Assembly: GCF_017495225.1 (NCBI RefSeq)
Contig: NZ_JAFEIG010000003.1
Span: forward strand, 55,108 to 119,107
Source: Daejeonella sp.
Lineage (GTDB): Bacteria > Bacteroidota > Bacteroidia > Sphingobacteriales > Sphingobacteriaceae
DNA: 64,000 nt
Direction: 5' to 3'
The position numbers and the translations under genes are program-made. This document shows, in pieces, positions 1 through 10,431 of this stretch (its first letter is position 1; every line of letters begins with the position of its first letter). The notes under the pieces were generated by a model. It did no database searches. It had not been told where the DNA came from and saw only the letters and a program-made list of their open reading frames with translations.

Positions 1-872
1 AAAATCAATAATTCCAAAAAGTTGGTCGAGTTGAGCAGTAAGGACTGTTGTTTTATTTAAGGAGAAATCATCGTCATCTTTCGGACCAAGCCTATGAATA
101 GAACGCATGGTTCCTTTCAGTTCACTTTCGAGCTCATCAACAGAAATATTTTCTCTGCCTTTTATAGTAATTTGCGGTCCGTAGCGCTCATCCTCCACCT
201 TTATCACTCCTTTGGCAAAGTTTAGCGGAATTAATACAGTTTTATCTGCCGAGACACCTAACATGTCCTCCCCTTCCTCAGTAAAAACACCCACAATGGT
301 AGTCTTTCTTCCCAAAACAGTAATCACTTTTCCAATTGGATCTTCATTTGGAAATAAGCCGTCGGCAATAGAATAACCAATAATTGCTATTGGTCTGCCG
401 CTCTTTGATTCACTTTCAGTAAAATATCGTCCACCTTGAAAATCAAATTTCCAAACTTTATAATAGTCGTGAGATGCTGCTCTAATTTCTGCACCTTCAA
501 TACTGTTATTTCTATATTTTATAGTTCTATTGCCAATTCCAACTTCAAATGATATACCTTCTGCAGTTTGTAATCGTTCTGTAAGTTTATTGTAATCGCG
601 CAAAGAAGGTTCCGGTCTGCTAATATATTTCCACCACGGAAAATCTGGTCCGCCAACCCAAGGCCATTTCTGAATATAAATGGTATTACTCCCCAATTTC
701 TCAACACTACTTTGAATATTATTACGCAGAGTGTCAACGGCAGAAAAAACGCCTACAATGGTCATTATTCCGATTGTTATCCCTAATAAGGATAATAATG
801 TTCTAAGTTTATTTTGCCTAAGAGCTTCAAAGGCAAACAAAAAACTCTCTTTTAATAGTTTGAGAAATATCA
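1..872 (-). CDS. ABC transporter permease, MacB/FtsX-like (partial; C-terminus runs off the window start)
   Basis: Manual reverse-strand reading from ATG at 872: MIFLKLLKESFLFAFEALRQNKLRTLLSLLGITIGIMTIVGVFSAVDTLRNNIQSSVEKLGSNTIYIQKWPWVGGPDFPWWKYISRPEP, a typical MacB_PCD N-terminus. Not in the ORF track because it has no stop within the window. Confidence 0.85.
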
Positions 873-1026
873 TATACGAGATTAGACCAAATTTACAGAA
901 AAACGTTACAGGTCGCTATAAGAAATACGAATATAATTAAAATTTACTAAATTTCTATCATTATAGATTAAACAAATGTGGTTTTAATTTGCTAAATTTG
1001 CGCCCTGAAATCCATTAAAAATAATT

Positions 1027-2076
1027 ATGAAATTATCTCAGTTCAAATTTGATTTACCTGAATCATTAATAGCCCACAATCCTGTTGAAAACCGCGACGA
1101 GGCACGTTTAATGGTGCTGGACAAGAAAACCGGAGCAATTGAACATAAAATATTCAAGGATATTTTAGGCTATTTTGATGAGAAGGATGTGATGATTTTA
1201 AACAATACCAAGGTTTTTCCTGCCCGTTTATATGGAAATAAGGAAAAAACTGGTGCTACAATTGAAGTTTTTTTACTTCGTGAACTTAACCGTGAACTTC
1301 GTCTTTGGGATGTTCTTGTAGATCCTGCAAGAAAGATTAGAGTAGGCAATAAATTATACTTCGGTGATGATGATCTTCTAGTTGCTGAGGTGGTAGATAA
1401 TACTACTTCTCGCGGTAGAACTATCCGTTTCCTTTTTGATGGAACTGATGAAGAATTCCGCAGAAATATTGAAATCCTAGGAGAAACACCACTTCCAAAA
1501 TATATTAAGCGTAAAGCTACTGCTGAAGATAAAGAGAGATATCAAACCATTTTCGCGAAATACGAAGGTGCTGTTGCCGCTCCTACTGCAGGCTTACACT
1601 TTAGCCGCGAATTAATGAAACGCCTCGAATTAAAAGGCGTTGATTTTGCTGAGGTTACACTACACGTAGGATTAGGAACATTCAGAACTGTTGAGGTTGA
1701 GGATTTAACCAAACATAAAATGGATTCTGAGCAGTTTATTATTGAGCAAAAAGATGCAAATATTGTAAACAAAGCCATTGCTGAAAAAAGAAGAATCTGT
1801 GCTGTTGGTACAACTTCAATGAGAGCTATTGAATCGGCTGTATCTGCAGGAAAAGAATTGAAAGCTGCAAACGACTGGACAAGTAAGTTTATCTTTCCTC
1901 CATACGATTTCAGCATTGCAAATAGCATGGTGACTAACTTCCACACTCCAGAATCAACTTTATTGATGATGGTAGCTGCATTTGGTGGTTATGAGCACGT
2001 AATGAATGCCTATGAAGTAGCTGTAAAAGAGAAGTATCGTTTCTACAGCTATGGTGATGCCATGCTGATCATATAA
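1027..2076 (+). CDS. queA: S-adenosylmethionine:tRNA ribosyltransferase-isomerase
   Basis: [32 protein letters not shown]... and [10 protein letters not shown], typical QueA motifs. Confidence 0.95.
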   Translation: MKLSQFKFDLPESLIAHNPVENRDEARLMVLDKKTGAIEHKIFKDILGYFDEKDVMILNNTKVFPARLYGNKEKTGATIEVFLLRELNRELRLWDVLVDPARKIRVGNKLYFGDDDLLVAEVVDNTTSRGRTIRFLFDGTDEEFRRNIEILGETPLPKYIKRKATAEDKERYQTIFAKYEGAVAAPTAGLHFSRELMKRLELKGVDFAEVTLHVGLGTFRTVEVEDLTKHKMDSEQFIIEQKDANIVNKAIAEKRRICAVGTTSMRAIESAVSAGKELKAANDWTSKFIFPPYDFSIANSMVTNFHTPESTLLMMVAAFGGYEHVMNAYEVAVKEKYRFYSYGDAMLII

Positions 2077-2141
2077 TTGCTTAGGTGGTAAAGAATGTAA
2101 ATTCCAATCCACCAAAGCTTAATAATATCTGATTTTTAGCT

Positions 2142-2813
2142 TTGAAATATTACGCAATTATAGTTGGTGGAGGCTCTGGAAGCAGAATGCAATCGGAAAT
2201 ACCCAAACAATTTATGCTTTTAAATGGCAAACCCATTTTAATGCATACCATTGAAGCTTTCTACCATTCAGACCTAAAACCAGAAATTATTCTTGTCCTA
2301 AATATCGATTTCCATACTTTTTGGGAAGACCTTTGCTTAAAATACAATTTCACCATTCCTCATAAATTGGTTAAAGGCGGATTACAACGCTTTCATTCTG
2401 TTAAAAACGGAATAAATTGTGTCAAAGAAAAAGCAATCATCGCAATTCATGACGCAGTGAGACCATTAGCAAGTAATGACCTAATTACACGTTCATTTTT
2501 AGCAGCAGAAGAATTAGGAAATGCAGTGGCAGCCATTAAATCGAAGGATTCTGTGAGGCAACAAAATGACAGCAGAAGCCAATCATTAAATAGAGATGAA
2601 ATCTATTTAGTACAAACACCACAAACATTCAAATCAGAAATTCTTAACAAGGCTTATAATCAGGAATTTAGAAATGAATTTACTGATGATGCCTCAGTTG
2701 TAGAGCGCATAGGAATCTCAATAAATATCATTGAAGGCGAAAGTAAAAATATAAAAATCACCTTCCCTGAAGATATTCAACTTGCCGAATTCTACTTAAA
2801 TCAAAAAAAATAA
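2142..2813 (+). CDS. ispD: 2-C-methyl-D-erythritol 4-phosphate cytidylyltransferase (TTG start)
   Basis: MKYYAIIVGGGSGSRMQSEIPKQFMLLNGKPILMHTI...; IHDAVRPL; TDDASVVE, IspD motifs. Confidence 0.93.
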   Translation: MKYYAIIVGGGSGSRMQSEIPKQFMLLNGKPILMHTIEAFYHSDLKPEIILVLNIDFHTFWEDLCLKYNFTIPHKLVKGGLQRFHSVKNGINCVKEKAIIAIHDAVRPLASNDLITRSFLAAEELGNAVAAIKSKDSVRQQNDSRSQSLNRDEIYLVQTPQTFKSEILNKAYNQEFRNEFTDDASVVERIGISINIIEGESKNIKITFPEDIQLAEFYLNQKK

Positions 2814-2854
2814 TCGTATCAGTCTGAATTTGACAAATACGATTATTTAATTCA

Positions 2855-3010
2855 TTAAACAGTCCCGCCACGAATTACACGAAGTAATATTGCAATAACA
2901 GCAATTACCAGCAAGATGTGAATTAATCCTCCGCCAAAAGGGGTAATAAAGAAGCCAAATATCCAGGCTATGATCAAAATAACTGCGATTAAATAGAGTA
3001 GATTTCCCAT
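2855..3010 (-). CDS. small membrane protein, lmo0937/DUF5670-like (51 aa)
   Basis: Manual translation MGNLLYLIAVILIIAWIFGFFITPFGGGLIHILLVIAVIAILLRVIRGGTV; below the ORF-track length cutoff. Confidence 0.8.
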   Translation of the reverse strand: MGNLLYLIAVILIIAWIFGFFITPFGGGLIHILLVIAVIAILLRVIRGGTV

Positions 3011-3092
3011 AATTCATTTTTAAGTTTAACTATTAAATAATAACACTAAACTTTTAAAAATGTTTAAAAGGACTAAAAAATCGATTTTAATG

Positions 3093-3121
3093 GGACAAAA
3101 AAACCCTGCTAATGCAGGGTT
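3093..3121 (-). terminator. Rho-independent terminator of the DUF2795 gene
   Basis: On minus strand AACCCTGC-ATTA-GCAGGGTT followed by TTTTTGTCC; perfect 8-bp stem just past the stop at 3127. Confidence 0.8.
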
Positions 3122-3126
3122 AAATT

Positions 3127-3348
3127 TTAATATTCGTCTTCATTAAAGAAGAAATCATCCTTTGTGGGATAATCTGGCCAAATTTCTTCTATATTCTCAT
3201 ATGGCTCACCATCATCCTCCAATGCTTGCAGGTTTTCAATAACTTCCACTGGTGCCCCAGAACGAATTGCATAGTCAATAAGTTCATCTTTGGTAGCCGG
3301 CCATGGCGCATCTTCTAAATGAGATGCTAATTCTAATGTCCAATACAT
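3127..3348 (-). CDS. DUF2795 domain-containing protein
   Basis: MYWTLELASHLEDAPWPATKDELIDYAIRSGAPVEVIENLQALEDDGEPYENIEEIWPDY, typical DUF2795 sequence. Confidence 0.85.
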   Translation of the reverse strand: MYWTLELASHLEDAPWPATKDELIDYAIRSGAPVEVIENLQALEDDGEPYENIEEIWPDYPTKDDFFFNEDEY

Positions 3349-3431
3349 ATTTCTTAGAATTTGGTTTATACTATTTTTTGCAAAAGTATAATAAATTAAA
3401 TAACAAAATTAATTATTTTTCAACACCTGAC

Positions 3432-3980
3432 TTAAACACGTGGAAACCACTGATTTTCAGGCACATTTCTATCAAAACACAACTTTCTAGCAAGAACAAA
3501 TAGATAGTCGCTTAGTCTATTTAAATAAACTACTACCTTTTCATCTACAAAACTTTCCGACTTTAAGTGAACGATGATACGTTCTGCTCTTCTGCAAACA
3601 CATCTTGAAACATGGCAGAATGAAACCACCGGACTCCCGCCAGGCAATATAAAATGCTTTAATTCAGGCAGTACCAAATTCATCTCATCAATTTGATTCT
3701 CAAGAAATGTAATATCCGAAAGATGAAGATCTGGAATTTTCATTTTCGATTTCTCAGGATCAGAAGCAAGTGCAGCACCAATGGTAAATAACCTGTCTTG
3801 TACCTCCTTTAGAACATCTTTCTGAGCAGCATCAATATCATGGTCGCGGATCATACCGATATATGAATTAAGCTCATCAACTGTGCCATAGCTTTCAATC
3901 CTAAGATCATATTTTGGAACACGTGTCCCACCAATTAGTGAGGTTAAGCCCTCATCTCCAGTTTTGGTATAAATTTTCAT
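3432..3980 (-). CDS. cob(I)yrinic acid a,c-diamide adenosyltransferase (PduO-type)
   Basis: MKIYTKTGDEGLTSLIGGTRVPKYDLRIESYGTVDELNSYIG; RRAERI; YLNRLSDYLFVLAR. Confidence 0.93.
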   Translation of the reverse strand: MKIYTKTGDEGLTSLIGGTRVPKYDLRIESYGTVDELNSYIGMIRDHDIDAAQKDVLKEVQDRLFTIGAALASDPEKSKMKIPDLHLSDITFLENQIDEMNLVLPELKHFILPGGSPVVSFCHVSRCVCRRAERIIVHLKSESFVDEKVVVYLNRLSDYLFVLARKLCFDRNVPENQWFPRV

Positions 3981-4162
3981 TTCTTTTTAATCGTTAGATT
4001 TCTAGATAAAGCAGAGTTCATTTTTAAGAATTGCGATATTAAGAATTATTAAGCAGAATATTAGGATTGTGGAAATGTTAATACCCTTATTTTGACATTT
4101 ATAAAACATAAGTCGGGAATGCACCCAAATAAAAATCAAGAATGCTTTTCAACCAAATAAAA

Positions 4163-4924
4163 TTATTGAATCTTCTCGAAATCAGAATCTTTGGATTTCA
4201 TATCAGCCAAACGTGGAGAAACAGTTTTTACATTCTCATTGAGATAATCGTTTTCGATTAATCCATCACGCATTCTAACAATTCGATGAGCATGCTGAGC
4301 GATATCCTCCTCATGAGTTACAAGAATAATGGTATTTCCTTTAGAATGAATCTCTTCCAAAAGTCCCATAATCTCTACCGATGTTTTAGTATCTAGATTA
4401 CCTGTAGGCTCATCTGCAAGAATAATTGAGGGATTGTTTACAAGCGCTCTAGCAACTGCTACACGTTGACGTTGACCTCCAGAAAGTTCATTTGGCTTAT
4501 GGTCTACCCTATTCCCTAAACCAACATTTTCTAGTGTTTTTTGAGCACGTTCTTCACGCTCCTTGCGACCAACACCAGCATAAACTAATGGTAGAGCAAC
4601 ATTTTCGAGCGATGAAGATCTAGGAAGAAGATTAAATGTTTGGAATACAAAACCAATTTCTTTATTTCTGATTTCGGCAAGCTCACTGTCGGTCATTTCA
4701 CTAACCTGATTACCGTTTAAGATATAAACTCCCTTTGATGGTGTATCTAAACAACCAAGGATATTCATTAGGGTGGATTTTCCAGAACCTGAAGGACCCA
4801 TAAGAGCAACAAACTCACCCTTATTTATAGTTAATGAAACCGATTTCAAAGCATGTATAGTTTCTGCTCCAATTACGTATTTCCTACCAATGTCTGTTAA
4901 AGTGATTAGGGGTTCTTGTGCCAT
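4163..4924 (-). CDS. ABC transporter ATP-binding protein (MacB/LolD-like)
   Basis: Walker [36 protein letters not shown]. Confidence 0.93.
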   Translation of the reverse strand: MAQEPLITLTDIGRKYVIGAETIHALKSVSLTINKGEFVALMGPSGSGKSTLMNILGCLDTPSKGVYILNGNQVSEMTDSELAEIRNKEIGFVFQTFNLLPRSSSLENVALPLVYAGVGRKEREERAQKTLENVGLGNRVDHKPNELSGGQRQRVAVARALVNNPSIILADEPTGNLDTKTSVEIMGLLEEIHSKGNTIILVTHEEDIAQHAHRIVRMRDGLIENDYLNENVKTVSPRLADMKSKDSDFEKIQ

Positions 4925-4978
4925 TTTTTTTATTTTTTAGACTATCGGTATGTATATTTTGTTACAATATTTTTAAAA

Positions 4979-5272
4979 TTAGGCTTTATTAATCACCTTA
5001 GCTACCCTGAAAAATTTCCCATCTGACTTGGGAGCATTTTTTAAAGCTATTTCGGTGCTAATCTCTTGCTTTACTTCATCTTCACGTAGTACATTAACTT
5101 CATCGTTCAGATAAACTAAAGGCTCTATTCCCTGAGTATCCACTTCATTTAGCTTATCCATGAAGGTCAGAATTTTATTCATATCGTCTAAAAGACCTTG
5201 TTTTTCATCCTCTTGGACTTCCAATCTGGCCAGATGGGCGATTTTATCGATTGTTTCCGAATTTACTTTCAT
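4979..5272 (-). CDS. gatC: Asp-tRNA(Asn)/Glu-tRNA(Gln) amidotransferase subunit GatC
   Basis: IDKIAHLARLEVQEDEKQGLLDDMNKILTFMDKLNEVDTQGIEPLVY, GatC pattern. Confidence 0.93.
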   Translation of the reverse strand: MKVNSETIDKIAHLARLEVQEDEKQGLLDDMNKILTFMDKLNEVDTQGIEPLVYLNDEVNVLREDEVKQEISTEIALKNAPKSDGKFFRVAKVINKA

Positions 5273-5311
5273 AATTGAATAAAAATCATTATATTAAATG
5301 AAGAGACATTT

Positions 5312-6085
5312 TTATTGAATCTTCTTCTGATAAGAGTCTAGTTGATTATAAATAATATCATAAACCTTATTTTTCAGCTCATCAGCATCGTCAGTAGTTA
5401 AACTTGCCGTATCGATGGGCGCATGAACACAAATATCGCAAATTCCGGGACGAGTACCGTATCGTTTACCATCATCCCACATTAAATTCCAATTATTGCA
5501 AATAGTAACTGGTAAAATTTGGACGCCCTGCTCAATAGCTAGTCTGAAGGGACCGTTTTTAAATGGCTGCAAAACTGGCGGATAATGCTCACTAATCATC
5601 CCCTCAGGGAAAATTACCACAGTTTTACCATCTTTTAGCTTCTCTTCAGCCTTTTTAAATGCCCTAAAGGCAGATATTTTACTCTCTCGATTTACTGGAA
5701 TATCGATAGTACGAAAGTAAATTCCAGTTACGAAGTTATCGAGTAATTCTTCTTTACCAAAGAACACATAATTACGTTTTGCTAAAAGAATGATAGCCGT
5801 AATATCCAAATTAGAGGTATGATTGGCACAAATAATGTATGTTTTCGACCAATCAAGCTTTTTCTCGTAGGTGAAACGAAATAAAAAACCAGAAAAAAGA
5901 GAGCTTAAATAACTAAATATCCATCGCATCCTATTCATGGCATGAAATTTTACAGGATGACGAGAAAAGTAATAAATTACAGGATAGAGGCTCGTAAAAA
6001 ATAGGCCAAGCCAAACCTGAAAATAATAAAGATGGACGCTCTTAAAAAGTCTTTTCATCGTGTCAAAAATACGAAATTCTGTCAA
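5312..6085 (-). CDS. 1-acyl-sn-glycerol-3-phosphate acyltransferase
   Basis: PlsC motifs ANHTSNLDI and VIFPEGMIS. Confidence 0.9.
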   Translation of the reverse strand: MTEFRIFDTMKRLFKSVHLYYFQVWLGLFFTSLYPVIYYFSRHPVKFHAMNRMRWIFSYLSSLFSGFLFRFTYEKKLDWSKTYIICANHTSNLDITAIILLAKRNYVFFGKEELLDNFVTGIYFRTIDIPVNRESKISAFRAFKKAEEKLKDGKTVVIFPEGMISEHYPPVLQPFKNGPFRLAIEQGVQILPVTICNNWNLMWDDGKRYGTRPGICDICVHAPIDTASLTTDDADELKNKVYDIIYNQLDSYQKKIQ

Positions 6086-6156
6086 GCTTTTTAATTATAG
6101 CTTCAATAGTATAACAATGAGATTCTGTTACAGAAAAAATCCTTACTTTCGCGGAT

Positions 6157-7152
6157 ATGGAAACTGTTGTAAGTGGTATTCGCAGTACCGGTAAACTGCA
6201 TTTAGGGAATTTCTATGGCGCTGTAAAAAACTTTGTACAGATGCAAAATGAGTTTAACTGCTATTTTTTTATAGCAGATTTTCATTCATTAACCACACAC
6301 CCTACCCCTGAAGATCTACATGGTAATGTGAAGCAAGTATTAATTGAATATCTTGCTGCTGGAATTGACCCTGAAAAAGCAACTATTTATGTCCAGTCGG
6401 ATGTGCCTGAAATAGCTGAATTATACCTTTATCTTAATATGAATGCCTACCTAGGAGAACTAGAAAGAAGTACTTCATTTAAGGATAAAGTTCGTGCGCA
6501 TCCTGATAATGTAAATGCTGGATTATTAACCTATCCAGTATTGATGGCTGCTGATATCTTAATCCACAAGGCTACAAAAGTGCCAGTGGGTAAAGACCAA
6601 GAGCAACATTTAGAAATGGCTAGAACTTTTGGAAACAGATTTAACAGACTTTATAATAACGAATACTTCCCTGAACCATTTGCATTTAATTTCACCGAGA
6701 AATTAGTTAAAGTGCCAGGTTTGGATGGAAAAGGTAAAATGGGAAAATCAGAGGGTGAAGGCAATGCTGTTTACCTTTCGGATGAGCCAGAAATTATCCG
6801 TAAAAAGGTAATGAGAGCGGTTAGTGATAGCGGTCCAACAGAAGAAAACCAAGCAAAACCAGAATCTATTCAAAACCTTTTTGATTTGATGAAGATTGTA
6901 TCACCGTCGAGTACTTATGAGCACTTCGATAATCTTTACAATAAATGTGAGATTAGATACGGCGATTTCAAGAAACAATTGGCAGAAGATATGATTATTG
7001 CTACAGCGCCTATGCGCGAACGCATTAATGAAATTTCAAAAGATGAGACATATTTAAGGCAGGTAGCCCGTTTCGGAGCAATTAAAGCCCGTGAAAGTGC
7101 CTCAAAAACAATTAGAGAAGTTCGTGAAATTATTGGATTTAAAAACTTTTAA
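6157..7152 (+). CDS. trpS: tryptophan--tRNA ligase
   Basis: SGIRSTGKLHLGNFYGAVKN (HIGH-like), KMGKSEG (KMSKS-like). Confidence 0.96.
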   Translation: METVVSGIRSTGKLHLGNFYGAVKNFVQMQNEFNCYFFIADFHSLTTHPTPEDLHGNVKQVLIEYLAAGIDPEKATIYVQSDVPEIAELYLYLNMNAYLGELERSTSFKDKVRAHPDNVNAGLLTYPVLMAADILIHKATKVPVGKDQEQHLEMARTFGNRFNRLYNNEYFPEPFAFNFTEKLVKVPGLDGKGKMGKSEGEGNAVYLSDEPEIIRKKVMRAVSDSGPTEENQAKPESIQNLFDLMKIVSPSSTYEHFDNLYNKCEIRYGDFKKQLAEDMIIATAPMRERINEISKDETYLRQVARFGAIKARESASKTIREVREIIGFKNF

Positions 7153-7223
7153 CTCGTTTGATCATAACAATTTTTAATTAAAACATTAATAGCTTTTAAA
7201 AGCTAAACATTTAAGGAAACATC

Positions 7224-7838
7224 ATGCACATTGCCATAGTTGGAAATATCGGGGCTGGGAAAACTACCCTTACAGAATTGCTTTCGAAGCATCTGGGTTA
7301 TGAAGCACAGTTTGAAGCTGTTGACAATAACCCTTATCTTGAAGATTTTTATAGCGATATGAAAAGATGGAGCTTCAATTTGCAGATTTACTTCTTAAAT
7401 AGCCGTTTTCAGCAGATTTTAGAACTTCAAAATACTGATAGAAAAATAATCCAAGATAGAACCATCTATGAGGATGCTTATATTTTTGCGGAAAACCTAC
7501 ACGATATGGGTTTAATGTCCTCTAGGGATTATGAAAATTATTGTTCAATTTTTGAGAACATCACCTCATTTATCAAACCACCCGATTTATTGATTTATTT
7601 GAAAGCTTCAGTCCCAACTTTAGTAAATAATATTCAAAGACGTGGTAGAGAGTATGAGGCTGGAATTCGTATTGATTACCTTTCTAAGCTTAATGAAAAG
7701 TATAAAAAATGGATCGATTCTTATACAAAAGGCAAATTATTGGTTTTAGATAAGGATAAACTTGATTTTGCTAATAAACCAGAGGATTTAGGTTTTGTAA
7801 TTAATAGCATTGAAAGAGAAATCAACGGATTATTTTAA
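7224..7838 (+). CDS. deoxynucleoside kinase
   Basis: MHIAIVGNIGAGKTTLTELLSKHL; QDRTIYEDAYIFAENL; dNK family motifs. Confidence 0.92.
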   Translation: MHIAIVGNIGAGKTTLTELLSKHLGYEAQFEAVDNNPYLEDFYSDMKRWSFNLQIYFLNSRFQQILELQNTDRKIIQDRTIYEDAYIFAENLHDMGLMSSRDYENYCSIFENITSFIKPPDLLIYLKASVPTLVNNIQRRGREYEAGIRIDYLSKLNEKYKKWIDSYTKGKLLVLDKDKLDFANKPEDLGFVINSIEREINGLF

Positions 7839-7859
7839 TAGCAATTAATTCTTTGGCAA

Positions 7860-8597
7860 ATGAAGACCCTCGGAATTATTCCAGCACGATTTCAATCTAG
7901 CCGCTTTCCTGGCAAACCATTAATTGATATTGCCGGAAAAAGCATGATTCAACGTGTATACGAGCAATGCCAAAAATCCACTAAACTTGATAAAGTGATT
8001 GTCGCTACTGATGATCAGCGAATCATGGAACATTTGCAAAGCTTTGGCGCTGAGGGAATTATGACCAATTCAAATCATATTAGCGGAACAGATCGATGCG
8101 GTGAAGTTGCGTCAAAATATCCAGAATTTGATATTCTAGTTAATATTCAAGGTGATGAGCCTATGATTGATCCCTCTCAAATAGATCTTCTTTGCTCCTG
8201 CTTCGATAAATCAGAAACTCAAATAGCTACTCTAGTTAAGATAATCGGTTCAGATGAAGAACTTTTTAATGAAAACACTCCAAAAGTGATTCTTAACAAT
8301 AAACAAGAAGCCCTTTATTTTAGTCGACAAACAATCCCCTTCCTAAGAGGGAAACAAAGCAATTCTTGGCTTAAAGAACATACTTTTTATAAGCATATTG
8401 GGATTTATGGTTTTAGAAATAAAAGTCTCTCTGAAATCATTAAACTGCCCCAATCGAGCTTAGAATTAGCCGAAAGTCTGGAACAATTACGCTGGATTGA
8501 AAACGGCTATTCTATTCAATGTGCGATTACCGATAAAGAAAGTCAGGCAATTGACACCCCCGCCGATTTAGAAAAATTATTAAATATTCTTAATTAA
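7860..8597 (+). CDS. kdsB: 3-deoxy-manno-octulosonate cytidylyltransferase
   Basis: MKTLGIIPARFQSSRFPGKPLIDIAGKSMIQRVYEQ; NIQGDEPMI; HIGIYGFR. Confidence 0.95.
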   Translation: MKTLGIIPARFQSSRFPGKPLIDIAGKSMIQRVYEQCQKSTKLDKVIVATDDQRIMEHLQSFGAEGIMTNSNHISGTDRCGEVASKYPEFDILVNIQGDEPMIDPSQIDLLCSCFDKSETQIATLVKIIGSDEELFNENTPKVILNNKQEALYFSRQTIPFLRGKQSNSWLKEHTFYKHIGIYGFRNKSLSEIIKLPQSSLELAESLEQLRWIENGYSIQCAITDKESQAIDTPADLEKLLNILN

Positions 8598-8667
8598 TTT
8601 TTTAACCTTTTTTGTAAAATAAGATTCGTTTATATTTCATAAATTGGATTTATAAATTTTACGGAAA

Positions 8668-9759
8668 ATGAAATATATTTTTGTTGTTTTTTGTCTTTTG
8701 ATAGTTCAAAAATCTGCTGCGCAAGTAGAAAAACGCCTCGACTCGCTATTAAAAAGTAGTGTTGGACGTAATGAACCTGGAATAGCCCTTTACATTGAAA
8801 ATAATGGTCGTGTAATTTATAATAAAGGCTTCGGGATAGTAGAAGATGAAAGTCTGAAGCAACTCAAGCCCAATACAAATTTCAGATTAGCTTCCGTATC
8901 AAAGCAATTCACTGCAATGTGTATTTTATTGCTTGAACAGGACAAAAAGCTATCAATAGACGATCCAATAAGTCGATATTTCCCTGAATTACCCAAGTCA
9001 GTTTCAGATAAAATTTCTATTCGTCAATTAATTACACATAACTCAGGAATTATTGATTATGAAGAAGTTATGGATAATTCAATCCTTAAACCATTATTGG
9101 ATATTGATGTTCTAAACATCCTAAGTAAACAAGAAAAAACTTATTTCAAGCCTGGGACTGAGTTCAGGTATAGTAATTCGGCTTATGCCCTACTGGCATT
9201 AATTGTTGAGCGAGTTTCGGGGCAATCATTTCCGGAATTCATGAAGGAGAGAATATTTAAACCCTTGAAAATGAAAAATTCAATGGTTTATGAGGCCATT
9301 GCGCAAATCCCGAATCGATCTTTTGGCTTTGCAAGAGATAAAAACGAAAATATTTACCCAAACGATCAAAGTTTAACTAGCGCGATACAAGGAGATGGTG
9401 GTGTTTATACCTCATTAAATGAGTATAAAAAATGGACTCATGCATTATGGGATAATACATTAATAGATCTTCCAATTGTCTTAAAACGCTTAAATTCGCC
9501 AATTAAAGAGCTCACAAATAGTTATTATGGTCCCGGATGGTTTTACTTCGAAAATGCCAATCCGGCCTTATTTCATTCGGGAAGCACCTGTGGCTTCAGT
9601 ACCTATTCTATCAATATCCCAAGTCAGAAAATATCAATTGTTTATTTCTCAAATATTGCAGGAAATTCAGAGCCATTTAAAAAAATATTGGAAATACTTA
9701 AGTCGGAAGGTATTGAAAACCCCGCAGATGTATTTACTTTGCATCAATTAACACGATAG
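8668..9759 (+). CDS. serine hydrolase (beta-lactamase/PBP4* family), signal peptide
   Basis: FRLASVSKQFTAMCILLLEQ (SxxK), YSNSAYALLALIVERVSG (YxN). Confidence 0.9.
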   Translation: MKYIFVVFCLLIVQKSAAQVEKRLDSLLKSSVGRNEPGIALYIENNGRVIYNKGFGIVEDESLKQLKPNTNFRLASVSKQFTAMCILLLEQDKKLSIDDPISRYFPELPKSVSDKISIRQLITHNSGIIDYEEVMDNSILKPLLDIDVLNILSKQEKTYFKPGTEFRYSNSAYALLALIVERVSGQSFPEFMKERIFKPLKMKNSMVYEAIAQIPNRSFGFARDKNENIYPNDQSLTSAIQGDGGVYTSLNEYKKWTHALWDNTLIDLPIVLKRLNSPIKELTNSYYGPGWFYFENANPALFHSGSTCGFSTYSINIPSQKISIVYFSNIAGNSEPFKKILEILKSEGIENPADVFTLHQLTR

Positions 9760-9761
9760 TT

Positions 9762-10331
9762 ATGGAGTTTATTGAAGATAAAATATTTGAAGGTATAAAG
9801 TTTCAAGAGGAGCCTCTAGCCAAGGCTGAATATGAAAATTGTGTCTTTAAACATTGTGATTTTTCAAGTGCCAATTTATTTGAATTTAAATTTAGTGATT
9901 GCGAATTTATTGGATCTAATTTAAGTTTGGCAAATATCAGTAAAACTGCATTTAGAGATATTAAATTTAAAGAATGTAAGTTGTTGGGACTACATTTTGA
10001 GCATTGTAATGAATTCGGATTAGCCTTTTCATTTGAAAACTGTCAGCTAGATCATTCAATATTTTACAAGACAAAAATCAAAAAAACAAATTTTAAAGAT
10101 TCACAATTAAAGGAGGTTGATTTTACGGAATGTGATTTAACAGAGTCTGTATTTGAGAATTGCGATTTGAACAATGCTAATTTTGACCAAACGATACTCG
10201 AAAAAGTGGACTTAAGATCTGCTTATAATTATTCCATCGATCCAGAGAACAATCGAATTAAAAAGGCTAAATTTTCAATTCAGGGTATCTCCGGACTCCT
10301 CAACAAATACGACATTAAGATTGAAAATTAA
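9762..10331 (+). CDS. pentapeptide repeat protein (Qnr/McbG-like architecture)
   Basis: Repeated A(D/N)LXX/F-type pentapeptides (CDFSSANLFEFKFSDCEFIGSNL...DFTECDLTESVFENCDLNNANF) and tail DLRSAYNYSIDPENNRIKKAKFSIQGISGLLNKYDIKIEN. Confidence 0.88.
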   Translation: MEFIEDKIFEGIKFQEEPLAKAEYENCVFKHCDFSSANLFEFKFSDCEFIGSNLSLANISKTAFRDIKFKECKLLGLHFEHCNEFGLAFSFENCQLDHSIFYKTKIKKTNFKDSQLKEVDFTECDLTESVFENCDLNNANFDQTILEKVDLRSAYNYSIDPENNRIKKAKFSIQGISGLLNKYDIKIEN

Positions 10332-10431
10332 TTTTTCAAATGCAGAGAAATGAATGTTTTGACAAAGCAAAAACAATCTTTTCACTAAATTTACATTGTT
10401 TCTGAAGAACAAGATCTTGGGAATAGATAGG

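Noticed and set aside
519-940. Short ORFs 519..737 (-) and 731..940 (+)
   Set aside because: Both overlap out of frame the clear MacB-like permease reading frame on the minus strand.
1542-1946. 134-aa ORF antisense to queA
   Set aside because: Shadow ORF of a conserved housekeeping gene; likewise 17236..17574, 40771..41154, 43454..43732, 48514..48855, 58069..58428, 60744..61160 and 61575..61901 and other ORFs antisense or out of frame within clear CDSs.
7191-7204. AGCTTTTAAAAGCT perfect palindrome upstream of the deoxynucleoside kinase gene
   Set aside because: Short AT-rich palindrome expected by chance in this composition; no supporting context.
9762-10331. Calling an acquired qnr resistance gene
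   Set aside because: The pentapeptide fold is broad; sequence reading alone cannot assign Qnr function, and the context looks chromosomal.
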